Positions 35,852-44,774 of a stretch of DNA of 64,000 nt are shown here, piece by piece; the first letter of the stretch is position 1; each line of letters opens with the position of its first letter. The DNA lies in assembly GCA_024234505.1 (NCBI GenBank), contig JACKOD010000004.1, positions 396,001-460,000 of the forward strand. Direction: 5' to 3'. The DNA is from Hahellaceae bacterium. Its GTDB lineage: Bacteria > Pseudomonadota > Gammaproteobacteria > Pseudomonadales > Oleiphilaceae. The notes beneath the pieces are model-generated. The model made no database searches and had not been told where the DNA came from. It saw nothing but the letters and a program-made list of their open reading frames with translations. Both the position numbers and the translations under genes were made by a program.

Positions 35852-35865
35852 AGATGGGCGGGGTA

Positions 35866-37257
35866 TTAATTCTTTTTACGGGGGATGCCAAGCCGTTGAC
35901 GGCGTTCCCAGAGACTTTTACGACTGATGCCAAGCTTTTGTGCGAGTTCTGTTTCGCTCATTTTTTCCTGATTTTCGAGCACAAAGTGCTGGAAGTAGTC
36001 TTCGAGAGAGAGATCTTTGGGCTTTTCTCTGCCGGAGGCGGGGGCGCTGTGCTGATTCACCAGACCGGCAGGTATTTGAATATCGTCGATATCATCTTCA
36101 ATATCGAGCAGATCACCGGTGATCAAGTCGTCGTCACACAGGATCACAGCCCTTTCAATTGCATTCTCGAGTTCTCGGACATTTCCGGGCCAGTCATGAT
36201 TCTGAATGCGTTGCATTGCATCGGGAGAAAGGTGGAATTCTACGTTACCCATCTTGCTGCCCATTTTGTTCAGAAGCAGGCGTGCCAGGCCGAGAACATC
36301 TTCGCCGCGCTCGCGTAATGCCGGTAGCTTGACCTGCATGACATTGAGGCGGTAGTAAAGATCTTCCCTGAATTCGCCGGTTTTGGCGAGCGCGCGAAGA
36401 TTTCTGTGAGTGGCTGCAATCAATCGCACATCAACTTTGCGCGATTGGGTAGATCCTACACGACGAATTTCTCCTTCCTGTAACACCCGGAGTAATCTGG
36501 CTTGTGCTTCGAGAGGTAATTCGCCTATTTCATCGAGAAACAGCGTGCCGCCATCGGCGGCTTCTACCAGACCATTTCGAGTGGTTACCGCGCCGGTAAA
36601 TGCCCCTTTTTCATGCCCGAAGAGTTCTGATTCTATTAATGTTTCCGGAATTGCTGCGCAATTCACGCAGATGAGCGGTTTGTCTGCGCGCAGACTCAGC
36701 TGGTGGAGTGCACGTGCCGCAAGCTCTTTTCCTGTGCCGGATTCTCCCTGAATAAGCACGGTCGTTTCTGTTGGAGCTACTTTGCTTATCAGTCGGAAGA
36801 CTTTTTGCATGGCTTCGCATTTGCCGTAAATAATGTCTTCGATATCGGAGGCGTCACGCACTTCCTTGGGTTCTGCCGAGATGACGGGGGGGTTCAGCTT
36901 TCTTAGCCGTTGTCGTTCCAAAATAAGATTGACGGCGGCGAGCATCTCATCGTGATCGAAAGGTTTGGCGATATAATCCACCGCGCCCATTTTCATGGCG
37001 TCTACTGCAGAACGCAGGCTTGCGTAGCTGGTCATGATGAGAACAGGTGCGCCGTTGGCCAGTTCGATCAGATCGGTACCCGGTCGGCCGGGTAAGCGGA
37101 GGTCGGATATGACCAAATCGAAATTGGTAAGATTGTAGTGATCCAGCGCTTCCTGCACCGATCCCGCCAGACTAACCTGAAAGCGGTGATGCTGGAGCAT
37201 TTTCTGTAGCGCTGATCGGATGATTTCTTCGTCTTCTACAACGAGGATATGACTCAT
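35866..37257 (-). CDS. cbrB: sigma-54 dependent response regulator CbrB
   Basis: 463 residues. The receiver domain (VVEDEEIIRSALQKML, phospho-Asp in VISDLRLPG, Lys in YIAKPFD) is followed by a sigma-54 AAA+ domain. That domain has Walker A GESGTGKE, the sigma-54-contacting GAFTGA, and TLFLDEIGELP. A Fis-type helix-turn-helix (ETELAQKLGISRKSLWERRQRLG) ends the protein. It lies 21 bases after cbrA. In pseudomonads CbrB controls carbon/nitrogen balance, partly by activating crcZ; LipR, its counterpart in P. alcaligenes, activates lipase. Confidence 0.93.
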   Translation of the reverse strand: MSHILVVEDEEIIRSALQKMLQHHRFQVSLAGSVQEALDHYNLTNFDLVISDLRLPGRPGTDLIELANGAPVLIMTSYASLRSAVDAMKMGAVDYIAKPFDHDEMLAAVNLILERQRLRKLNPPVISAEPKEVRDASDIEDIIYGKCEAMQKVFRLISKVAPTETTVLIQGESGTGKELAARALHQLSLRADKPLICVNCAAIPETLIESELFGHEKGAFTGAVTTRNGLVEAADGGTLFLDEIGELPLEAQARLLRVLQEGEIRRVGSTQSRKVDVRLIAATHRNLRALAKTGEFREDLYYRLNVMQVKLPALRERGEDVLGLARLLLNKMGSKMGNVEFHLSPDAMQRIQNHDWPGNVRELENAIERAVILCDDDLITGDLLDIEDDIDDIQIPAGLVNQHSAPASGREKPKDLSLEDYFQHFVLENQEKMSETELAQKLGISRKSLWERRQRLGIPRKKN

Positions 37258-37278
37258 ACCTGAATGCCTGATTGCCGT

Positions 37279-40200
37279 TTACCTGTGCGGATGGTCAGTG
37301 TTTGAAGCTGCCTTTCGCTCGTTATTGTTTATGCTACTGGTGTCGGTGGGTGTAACTGAAGGTACCAATAGTTCGAATGTTTCCGGGGGGGCTGTTTTGT
37401 CGCTTTCAACCTGTGCCGGTAGATTAATTATCACCTTAGTGCCGATTCCCCTGACGGGATCGGCAGGGCTTGCAACGCGAATATGTCCGTAGTGATCTTC
37501 AATAATGCTGTAAACCAGTGATAACCCCAAACCGGTGCCTTTGTCGGGGTCCTTGGTGGTGTAAAATGGTTCGAAAATGACATCGAGTTGATCTGCCGGA
37601 ATACCGCAGCCTTCGTCGCAGACGGCAATAATAGCGGAGTAGCCCTCCAGTTTTCCAGTCACGCGTACAGTTGACTCGCTGGGAGAGGCATCTCGCGCAT
37701 TGGATAACAGGTTAATAAAGACCTGAACCAGTCGCTGTTCGTCGCCCATGACGAGTAATTCAGTATCACATTCGTTGAGATAGGTTATTTGCTTTTCACC
37801 GGCAAGCGACAGCAAATTGATCGCTTCCTGTATGCAGCGATAAAGATTTGCAGGCGCATGACTTTGAGAGGAAGAGTGATTTCCTGTGCGGGAAAAGTTC
37901 ATCAATGACTGGAGAATCCGCGAGATGCGTTTGGTTTGTTCCAGAATTTGTTGGGCGCTGTTGAGTAATGCCGGGTCTTCGGTTTCATAGCGCATATTCT
38001 GGGCCAGGCAGGCAATGCCGGTGACAGGGTTGCCAATTTCGTGGGCTACCCCGGCGGCCAGTCGACCAATGGATGCAAGGCGCTGGCTATGAACGAGTTC
38101 TTCTTCAAGAAGCTGATGATCGGTTTGGTCTTCTAACAGAATGACCAGTCCTCCCTCGCTGTTTTGCGGGCCTGCGATGGCGGATTTATGCAAATTAAAC
38201 CAGTGAGGCTTGCCGGTCAGATCAACACGTTTTTTGTGCTGATGCGGGCTTTCGTCTTGGGTGAAATCCTGCAACATCGCCGACCACGGGCTAGGAATAC
38301 GGTATAGGCTGGACCCTATCACCTGTTCTGCCGCGATGGTGGTGAGTTGTTCCATGGCCTGATTCCACATCAGGATTTCGCCGTCGTTACCTAGTGAGCA
38401 GGCAGCAATGGGCAGGTTCTGTAGTGTTTCCCTATGGTAACGGCGCAGGCTGTCGAGTTCGGCGGCCAGCCCGGTGAGGCGTGACTGGTAATCTTCCAGC
38501 GAACGCTCGACAAAATGAATATCCTGACTTCCCGATGTGCCTGTAATATTTTTATAGCTCAGATAGCGTTTGACCATGTCCTGGGCAATTTTTGGTCCCA
38601 TGAGTCCTGATAAGTTGGCTTCGATCTGGTCGCGCAGTCGTCGTAGCGCGTAAGGCCGGAACTCAATATCGGGCAATTTTAGTTCTTTTAGCGCGCGTTC
38701 AACTTCTCGACGAGCAACGCCTTCTCCCAGCGGCTTCGCCAGAAAGATCTTAAATTCTTCTGATGAGGTGGCTACCAATTCGCGGCGTTGCGGGCGAGAG
38801 AGTGTATCCACTGAGCAAGCTTGTGCCGCGCTTTCTTCTTCGGAGGAGGTTTTCGAAAATAATGAAACCACAACAAATACAGAGATGTTTAATGTTAGCG
38901 AAGCCAATGTGTAGATGTACCAGTCGGAACGCTGCAAATCAAAGTAGAAGTCAACGGGCAGCCAGGTAGTAATGTTGAAGCCCAGCATAAGAGGCAACAG
39001 CATCAGCGCGACCCAGCAGATTACACCGCTAATCAGCCCGGAGATAAAACCGGTTCGGTTGCCAATCGGCCAGAAAAGGACAGCCATGAGCCCTGGTAGC
39101 AATTGCAGCATGCCTGAAAAGGAAATAATACCGAGCTCTGAGAGGGACAGTTTGTCGCCAATGCTGTAGTAAAGCAGGTAGCTCAGAAAGATAAGTGCGG
39201 CGATCAGTGCGCGTTTGACCCACTTTAGCCAGTGATAGATGTTGTGTTGAGGCTTTGGCTGATAGATCGGGAGAATAATGTGATTGAGTACCATGCCCGA
39301 GAGCGCGAGTGTACTGACAATCATCATGCCGCTGGCGGCCGACAGCCCGCCAACAAAGGCAATCAGCGAGAGCCAGGGGGAATTGGTGGCAACGCCGATT
39401 CCTATCGTAAAATATTCGGGCAGCGTGGGGGCTCCCAGAGCGATACCTGCCCATAAAATGGGGAGGATGGGCAAGCTCATCACCAGCAGTAACAGGGGTA
39501 GCCCCCAGCTCGCCTTGAAGAGTGACTGTGGATTCTGATTTTCGGTGAATCCCATGTGGAACATGTGGGGCATGACCAGCGCGCTGGAGAAAAAAACCAG
39601 CAATAGTGCACGCCAGGCCGCATCGTCAATTCGCCGATCAAATGCGCTGACCCTTGGGCCCTGTATCAGCATCCAGTCTTCCATGCCGGAAAAACTGCCA
39701 AATACCTGAAATACGGCATAGCCGCCAATAACAAGCAGTGCAATGAGCTTGACCAGGGATTCGAACGCGATAGAAATCACCAATCCCTCGTTTTTCTCTC
39801 CGGATTGGCTGCCTCTTGCACCAAACAGGATGGCAAATATGGTGATTACGATGCAAAAGCCAAATCCTAGCGTGTACTTGGGGGCACCGGGGGTCAGAAT
39901 TTCTACGGATGTCATCACGGCCTGAATCTGCAGAGATAACAATGACAGACAGCCCAGCGCAGCAAACAGCGCGGTGAGTGTTCCGGCCCATTGGCTGCGA
40001 TAGCGAAAAGTAAATAAGTCTGCAAGTGAGGCTAATTGATATGCCCGCGTGAGTCTTAGTACGGGTAACAATAGTACCGGTGCGAGCAGGTAGGCGCCAC
40101 AAACACCCAGATAATAGGCGAGAAAACCGTACCCGTATTCATAGGCAAGGCCTACGGCACCATAAAACGCCCATGCGCTGGCATACACGCCGAGTGACAG

Positions 40201-40329
40201 GGTAAAGGTGATGGGGTGGCGTACCCATTGTTTTGGAATCAGCCCCTTTTCTGTGGCATGTGCTAGACCGAAAAGCAGTAGCAGATAGCCCACACCTACA
40301 ACAAAAAGCTGGGAAATACTAAAACTCAT
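37279..40329 (-). CDS. cbrA: SLC5-linked sensor histidine kinase CbrA
   Basis: 1016 residues from ATG 40329 (MSFSISQLFVVGVGYLLLL), with GGAGG ahead. The first 500 or so residues are a sodium:solute symporter-like membrane domain of about 13 helices. A STAC-like linker, a PAS domain (LPIAACSLGNDGEILMWNQAMEQL) and a kinase core follow. The kinase core has the H-box HEIGNPVTG, N-box INLLSNARDAS, G1 DEGCGIP and G2 GTGLGLSLVYSI. It is the partner of CbrB. The transporter domain is known to carry histidine in pseudomonads; the ligand here is not established. Confidence 0.94.
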   Translation of the reverse strand: MSFSISQLFVVGVGYLLLLFGLAHATEKGLIPKQWVRHPITFTLSLGVYASAWAFYGAVGLAYEYGYGFLAYYLGVCGAYLLAPVLLLPVLRLTRAYQLASLADLFTFRYRSQWAGTLTALFAALGCLSLLSLQIQAVMTSVEILTPGAPKYTLGFGFCIVITIFAILFGARGSQSGEKNEGLVISIAFESLVKLIALLVIGGYAVFQVFGSFSGMEDWMLIQGPRVSAFDRRIDDAAWRALLLVFFSSALVMPHMFHMGFTENQNPQSLFKASWGLPLLLLVMSLPILPILWAGIALGAPTLPEYFTIGIGVATNSPWLSLIAFVGGLSAASGMMIVSTLALSGMVLNHIILPIYQPKPQHNIYHWLKWVKRALIAALIFLSYLLYYSIGDKLSLSELGIISFSGMLQLLPGLMAVLFWPIGNRTGFISGLISGVICWVALMLLPLMLGFNITTWLPVDFYFDLQRSDWYIYTLASLTLNISVFVVVSLFSKTSSEEESAAQACSVDTLSRPQRRELVATSSEEFKIFLAKPLGEGVARREVERALKELKLPDIEFRPYALRRLRDQIEANLSGLMGPKIAQDMVKRYLSYKNITGTSGSQDIHFVERSLEDYQSRLTGLAAELDSLRRYHRETLQNLPIAACSLGNDGEILMWNQAMEQLTTIAAEQVIGSSLYRIPSPWSAMLQDFTQDESPHQHKKRVDLTGKPHWFNLHKSAIAGPQNSEGGLVILLEDQTDHQLLEEELVHSQRLASIGRLAAGVAHEIGNPVTGIACLAQNMRYETEDPALLNSAQQILEQTKRISRILQSLMNFSRTGNHSSSQSHAPANLYRCIQEAINLLSLAGEKQITYLNECDTELLVMGDEQRLVQVFINLLSNARDASPSESTVRVTGKLEGYSAIIAVCDEGCGIPADQLDVIFEPFYTTKDPDKGTGLGLSLVYSIIEDHYGHIRVASPADPVRGIGTKVIINLPAQVESDKTAPPETFELLVPSVTPTDTSSINNNERKAASNTDHPHR

Positions 40330-40555
40330 TCGGATCCCTCCGACCTTCCAGCCAATAGGCCAGTGCAATCAGTGCGGCCCAAATAAGAAAGGGTCTATAC
40401 CAGGCTTTGCCAGGGTCTATCCACCACTCCATAATCACGGGCGAAAAAACATAAATCGCGAGAATGAGTAAAAAAACTAAACGGTAAATATACATGGTGG
40501 CAGGTTGTTCCTGGCGGAAAGAGTGTAATACTTTGGAAATGATACCCCAGTGCAT
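40319..40555 (-). CDS. cbrX: small membrane protein upstream of cbrA (CbrX-like)
   Basis: 78 residues from ATG 40555; ATG 40495 (MYIYRLVFLLILAIYVF) is an alternative start. Two hydrophobic segments (LVFLLILAIYVFSPVIM and FLIWAALIALAYWL) flank a WWIDPGKAWYRP loop. It overlaps the start of cbrA by 11 bases, indicating translational coupling. A similar small ORF, cbrX, precedes cbrA in pseudomonads; its role is poorly defined. Confidence 0.75.
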   Translation of the reverse strand: MHWGIISKVLHSFRQEQPATMYIYRLVFLLILAIYVFSPVIMEWWIDPGKAWYRPFLIWAALIALAYWLEGRRDPNEF

Positions 40556-40582
40556 GCTTTCAGGCTATGAACAAGGTGGCAC

Positions 40583-41476
40583 TCATAAGACTTCTTCTTC
40601 GGAAATACTCTTAATGGGTTGAATCTGCCTGATAGACCAGTGATCAATGGCTTGTTGCAGTATCTCTTCGAGAGAGCCATGATAGAGCAGCGGGTTAAGG
40701 CGGATATTCAAGGCATTCAGTGCTCGCCATAGATTGTCCTTGGGGCGCGTAAGATCGAGCGCAGGAGCATGATTTTGTTTGCTTAATTTTTGTCCGGTAC
40801 GATTGATAATAACGGGCAGATGGGCGTACGCGGGCGGCGCTTCGCCGAGCGTACGGTAGAGGGCCAGCTGCATGGGGGTTGAATCGAGTAAATCGCTGCC
40901 CCTGACAACCTGATTGATCCGCTGGAAAATATCGTCGCACACGACAGCAAGCTGATAGGAAAAGAATCCTTCTTTACGTTTTATGACAAAGTCGTCGATG
41001 CTGGCCTGCAACCGATAATCACAGACCCCCTGAATTTGATCTTGCCATGTGTGTACCTGGTTTTCCAATGCAAAGCGAATGGCGGCGGATGTTGATGTAG
41101 GTGCCGATAATGAGCGACAGCCGGGGCTGTGCTGACCATTTGCAGCGAGTAAATCTTTGCGGCTGCAGGGGCAGTAGTAGGCGTGTCCCGCCACAATGAG
41201 TGTGTCCGCTACATGCTGGTAGCGTTCCGTGTGCTGTGATTGATATAGAATGGTTTCGTCCCAGTGCAATCCATGAGCGGCTAAGGCCCGGATAATTTGC
41301 TCGGAGGCATTGGGCATTTCACGTAAGGGGTCGACATCCTCTATGCGTAGCAGCCAGGTGCCATGTTGGCTACGGGCATCCAGGTAGCTGGCCAAAGCTG
41401 CCACGAGCGATCCGAAGTGCAATGGGCCGGTGGGTGATGGAGCGAAACGGCCTCGGTAGGGGACGGGGTGGATCAT
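40583..41476 (-). CDS. gluQ: glutamyl-Q tRNA(Asp) synthetase
   Basis: 297 residues, shorter than GluRS and lacking its anticodon-binding domain. The HIGH-like motif is PSPTGPLHFGSLVAAL and the KMSKS-like motif KLSKQNHAPAL. The zinc ligands are CPCSRKDL and SPGCR. It attaches glutamate to queuosine in tRNA(Asp). The order dksA-gluQ-cbrX-cbrA matches Pseudomonas. Confidence 0.95.
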   Translation of the reverse strand: MIHPVPYRGRFAPSPTGPLHFGSLVAALASYLDARSQHGTWLLRIEDVDPLREMPNASEQIIRALAAHGLHWDETILYQSQHTERYQHVADTLIVAGHAYYCPCSRKDLLAANGQHSPGCRSLSAPTSTSAAIRFALENQVHTWQDQIQGVCDYRLQASIDDFVIKRKEGFFSYQLAVVCDDIFQRINQVVRGSDLLDSTPMQLALYRTLGEAPPAYAHLPVIINRTGQKLSKQNHAPALDLTRPKDNLWRALNALNIRLNPLLYHGSLEEILQQAIDHWSIRQIQPIKSISEEEVL

Positions 41477-41567
41477 GAGATTAACAGATGGGAGAGGGTG
41501 GCATTATGTGCACCCTCAATGAGCATTCTGTCTTGTGAACAGATAACACTTTCGTGTGCTCAGAAAA

Positions 41568-42005
41568 TTAAATTCCGGTTTGACGTTCGCGAATTTCCGC
41601 CAGTGTTTTGCAATCTATACACTGGGTTGCAGTCGGGCGTGCTTCCAATCGGCGAATACCGATTTCAACGCCACAAGAGTCGCAATAGCCGTAATCATCT
41701 TTATCGATCAAATCGATTGTTTTGTCGATTTTCTTGATTAACTTACGCTCACGATCCCGAGCGCGTAATTCGAGGCTGAACTCTTCTTCCTGAGTTGCCC
41801 GATCGCTTGGATCTGCATAGTTGGCAGCATCTTCTTTCATGTGATGTACGGTACGATCGACCTCTTCCATCAGTTCCTGTTTCCAGGCAAGCAGGATTTG
41901 ACGGAAGTGCTCACGCTGAGCCGCGTTCATGTACTCCTCACCGTCTTTTAACTGATACGGTGCGAAGTTGGTAAAACCATCTTTTTTCATTTCGTTACCT
42001 GGCAT
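41568..42005 (-). CDS. dksA: RNA polymerase-binding transcription factor DksA
   Basis: 145 residues. A coiled-coil hairpin with the tip DPSDRATQEEEF (catalytic-site-reaching aspartates) is followed by a full C4 zinc finger (CDSCGVEIGIRRLEARPTATQCIDC). It acts with ppGpp in the secondary channel of RNA polymerase. It is upstream of gluQ with a 91-base gap. Confidence 0.97.
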   Translation of the reverse strand: MPGNEMKKDGFTNFAPYQLKDGEEYMNAAQREHFRQILLAWKQELMEEVDRTVHHMKEDAANYADPSDRATQEEEFSLELRARDRERKLIKKIDKTIDLIDKDDYGYCDSCGVEIGIRRLEARPTATQCIDCKTLAEIRERQTGI

Positions 42006-42235
42006 AGAGACAGCCTCAATGTTGTTGTACTGATGTCCAGTGCAGCAGGCCGCAGCTGCACTGGGAGGGTGTTTTCTCCGCAGGGAGGAAAGCGCCCGTC
42101 AATTTTAGCCTGCGAAAAATATCAGAATAACCAACGTTTCGCCAATATTTAATTTTTCATACAATTCAGCACCTAACATTAGCGCTCGGGCTTGCACTGT
42201 TTGTGCTCAACAACAAACCCCCGGCGGGCCTGTAG

Positions 42236-42251
42236 CTAAAATATATTTTAG
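42236..42251. promoter_or_regulatory. 16-base AT-rich palindrome between dksA and sfsA
   Basis: CTAAAATATATTTTAG is a perfect palindrome in the 319-base divergent region 42006-42324. It could be an operator or promoter element; nothing assigns it to a regulator. I see nothing else definite in this gap. Confidence 0.3.
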
Positions 42252-42324
42252 ACTAGCTGTAAAGACTAGTGCACCGGCATGGCTTTGGCAATTTTCAGCG
42301 TTTGAAAACAGGCAGTAAACTATC

Positions 42325-43077
42325 ATGCAATTTGTTTCAGTTTTACGAAAAGCAAAGCTTATTCGCCGCTACAAAAGATTTCTGGCGGATGTACAAACAG
42401 ATTCATCGGAAATGACGATTCACTGCCCCAATACGGGGTCGATGAAAAATTGTGGCGAGCCCGGCTGGGATATTTGGTATAGCACGGCAAACAATGCGAA
42501 GCGCAAGTATCCCTGCACTTGGGAAGTTGCTGTTAATCCCGCCGGAGACTTCATTCTGGTGAATACTGCACAGGCTAATCGACTGGTTGCAGAGGCTTTA
42601 AAGAACAACGTGATCGAGGCGTTGCGGGGCTATCATAAAATTACCCCGGAAGTGGCCTTTGGTGAGGAGCGCAGTCGGCTCGACTTTCTGCTGTCAGGGC
42701 ATGAAAAAGGTGATCCCGATTGTGTAGTTGAAGTGAAGAGCGTGACATTGCTGGAAGATGACGGCGCAGGTTTCTTTCCTGATGCGGTGACGCTGCGAGG
42801 ACAGAAGCATTTGCGTGAGCTCATCACGGCTGTGCAGCAAGGTTTGCGCGGTGTGTTGTTTTTTTGTGTCAATCACACAGGCATTCACAACGTGGCGCCG
42901 GCGGCCCATATCGATCCGGCCTATGCTCAATTGTTGCAGTTTGCATTGGCGCAGGGGGTGGAAGTCTACGCCTATGGCATTGAGGTTCGCAGTGATTCGA
43001 CGGGGCTGACAGGGGTGGAGTTGACGCATCCGATTCCCGTTGTTAGTTCCGGAGAGTCAGCTAGTGGAGGATTATGA
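42325..43077 (+). CDS. sfsA: SfsA family DNA-binding/sugar fermentation stimulation protein
   Basis: 250 residues. KAKLIRRYKRFLADV, HCPNTGSMKNCGEPG, RLDFLLSGH and DCVVEVKSVTLLEDDGAGFFPDAVTLRGQKHLREL are conserved, and the DFLL...EVKS part resembles a PD-(D/E)XK fold. The biochemical role is unclear (reported as a DNA-binding regulator and proposed nuclease). Its end overlaps the convergent Rieske gene by six bases. Confidence 0.95.
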   Translation: MQFVSVLRKAKLIRRYKRFLADVQTDSSEMTIHCPNTGSMKNCGEPGWDIWYSTANNAKRKYPCTWEVAVNPAGDFILVNTAQANRLVAEALKNNVIEALRGYHKITPEVAFGEERSRLDFLLSGHEKGDPDCVVEVKSVTLLEDDGAGFFPDAVTLRGQKHLRELITAVQQGLRGVLFFCVNHTGIHNVAPAAHIDPAYAQLLQFALAQGVEVYAYGIEVRSDSTGLTGVELTHPIPVVSSGESASGGL

Positions 43078-43392
43078 CAGGGCGACGAAAACGTCGTCTC
43101 CTCTGATTTCAGCGGGAATGCTGATCAGATGCTCGTCCACGCACGGGCCACTCACACACCGGCCGGTGCGTATGTCGAAAAGTGCGCCATGTGTTGAGCA
43201 GATAATATATTCCTGATCATGGTTGAGGAATCGATCCGGGAACCACTCCAATTCAATGCCTCGGTGTGGGCATTGGTTTTTATAGGCGAAAACACCGTGT
43301 GCGGTTCGCACTACAAACAGTACGGTACCTTCAATATTAAAGCCTTTGCTTTGCTGAAGTCCGATAGCTTCCAGTCGACATAGAAAATGCAT
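43072..43392 (-). CDS. Rieske [2Fe-2S] protein
   Basis: 106 residues: a single Rieske domain with cluster ligands CPHRGIELEW (Cys, His) and CSTHGALFDIRTGRC (Cys, His). There is no signal peptide or membrane anchor, so it is a soluble ferredoxin-like protein of the NirD/BphF type. The partner is unknown. It is convergent with sfsA, the last six bases being shared. Confidence 0.92.
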   Translation of the reverse strand: MHFLCRLEAIGLQQSKGFNIEGTVLFVVRTAHGVFAYKNQCPHRGIELEWFPDRFLNHDQEYIICSTHGALFDIRTGRCVSGPCVDEHLISIPAEIRGDDVFVALS

Positions 43393-43451
43393 GGTTAAAC
43401 GATTTGCTTACGTTCTGTCATTGATGGATTGGCGGGGTTGAGAATACCAGA

Positions 43452-44246
43452 TTAAAGACTGGAAGGCAGACCATGAGTAACTCGGCTGTTAAGTTCTTCA
43501 ATCTGGCGTGCCATTGATCGAATGAGTCTCAGTGATGTTTCTGGATGGGCCTCCACCAAATCGATAAATTGTTCCGCCGGAACGGCCATGACCGTACAAG
43601 GGGTTTTGGCATAAACCGATGCATTACGCTGGGTTTTATTGAGTACGGCTAATGCTCCAAAAATTTCGCCTTCTTCAACGACACCCACAAGGCGGTTGCC
43701 GATGCTGACATTGGCTCGTCCCTTCAATAGCGTAAATGCACAATCGGCTTCATCGCCTTCGTGCAGGATGAGTTCGCCCGGGCCAAAGCGCAGAAAGCCC
43801 GCTTGAGGCCGAACACCTGTTTTAATATTCTCGCCGTAAAGCTCCATGAATAGGCGTTGTTGTACTAGCTGAAGCTGATACCAGGCTTGCAGAGCGTCAG
43901 GGGTTTGGACAAGTGTCGCGAGCCAGCGTTCGGCGGTTTGTAAGGATGCAGAAACCTTTTCTTCTGCAACGAAGTTTAATTTGCTGTGATTGACCGGTGC
44001 AATTAGCGGGCAAATCAGGTCACCGGCCTGCATGATCGCGAGTGTGCGATTGCCATAGTTGATGTAGACAACACCGCTTTCTATACGCATTACGTCGCCA
44101 GGCATAACCACTTCCCCCAGGTTTGATCCGGGTAGAAAGTGATTTCTATTGGAAGGAAACGCAATAGGGCTCAGTTGAGACTGCAACAGCGTGCATTGCT
44201 CTGTGAGGCTATCAAAGCGTGCGCCGTGTTCTCCGGGCAAGTACAT
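43452..44246 (-). CDS. cyclic nucleotide-binding domain protein
   Basis: 264 residues. An N-terminal region of about 150 residues has beta-strands and a helical segment. It precedes a cNMP-binding domain: LILHEGDEADCAFTLLKGRANVSIGNRLVGVVEEGEIFGALAVLNKTQRNASVYA. A final helix (SLRLIRSMARQIEELNSRV) follows. No helix-turn-helix is evident, so it is not a CRP-type regulator. The exact second messenger is unknown; the usual phosphate-binding Arg-Thr/Ser step appears as RNAS. It lies 12 bases downstream of the pentapeptide gene. Confidence 0.85.
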   Translation of the reverse strand: MYLPGEHGARFDSLTEQCTLLQSQLSPIAFPSNRNHFLPGSNLGEVVMPGDVMRIESGVVYINYGNRTLAIMQAGDLICPLIAPVNHSKLNFVAEEKVSASLQTAERWLATLVQTPDALQAWYQLQLVQQRLFMELYGENIKTGVRPQAGFLRFGPGELILHEGDEADCAFTLLKGRANVSIGNRLVGVVEEGEIFGALAVLNKTQRNASVYAKTPCTVMAVPAEQFIDLVEAHPETSLRLIRSMARQIEELNSRVTHGLPSSL

Positions 44247-44258
44247 AAAGGTTTTATC

Positions 44259-44606
44259 CTATTTTCGATAACGCATGCGAGTGCCGTGATTTAGCGACAT
44301 GATAATTTCGTCTGCGGGCAGTTCATCAGGAAAATAGCATCCGGATATTTTTGTACTCGCGATACTTGCGCCTTCCAGATTAGTTTTCCGGAAATCGATG
44401 CCTCTCAGATCGGCTCCTCTGAAATAGGCATTACTTAAGTCCAGGCCGCTGGCATCCATCCCTCGTAAATCCAGCCCCCTGAAATCGCAATAAGCGAAGC
44501 TGGGAACGGGGGTGCCGCTTTGTCTGGATTTGTTAAAGCCCTCAATATCTTCGCTACGTAATGCCTGATAAAGCGGATCATTAGAAATTCGTACTTGTTC
44601 AGTCAT
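44259..44606 (-). CDS. pentapeptide repeat protein
   Basis: 115 residues from ATG 44606 (MTEQVRISNDPLYQAL), chosen because GGAGG lies seven bases ahead. About eight pentapeptide repeats (FRGLDLRGMDASGLDLSNAYFRGADLRGIDF) form a short right-handed quadrilateral helix. The function is unknown. It appears to start an operon with the cyclic-nucleotide-binding gene. A 19-base palindrome lies about 40 bases upstream of the start. Confidence 0.85.
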   Translation of the reverse strand: MTEQVRISNDPLYQALRSEDIEGFNKSRQSGTPVPSFAYCDFRGLDLRGMDASGLDLSNAYFRGADLRGIDFRKTNLEGASIASTKISGCYFPDELPADEIIMSLNHGTRMRYRK

Positions 44607-44643
44607 AAAAGGCCTCCGGCGAGTCGCATGAAAACAGAACGAA

Positions 44644-44662
44644 CTATACTCACGGAGTATAG
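44644..44662. promoter_or_regulatory. perfect 8+3+8 palindrome upstream of the pentapeptide gene
   Basis: CTATACTC-ACG-GAGTATAG lies 38 bases upstream of the ATG at 44606, in a position to be an operator overlapping the promoter. The regulator is unknown. Confidence 0.45.
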
Positions 44663-44774
44663 AATATTCAGGCGCGATCAATAGGTTGATTTTGTTACAT
44701 TGCGTAGCATGCTTCACTGGTTCGGTGCAGTTTGGCCGGTTAAAAAAATAAGAAAATACAATGGGGAGGTCTGA

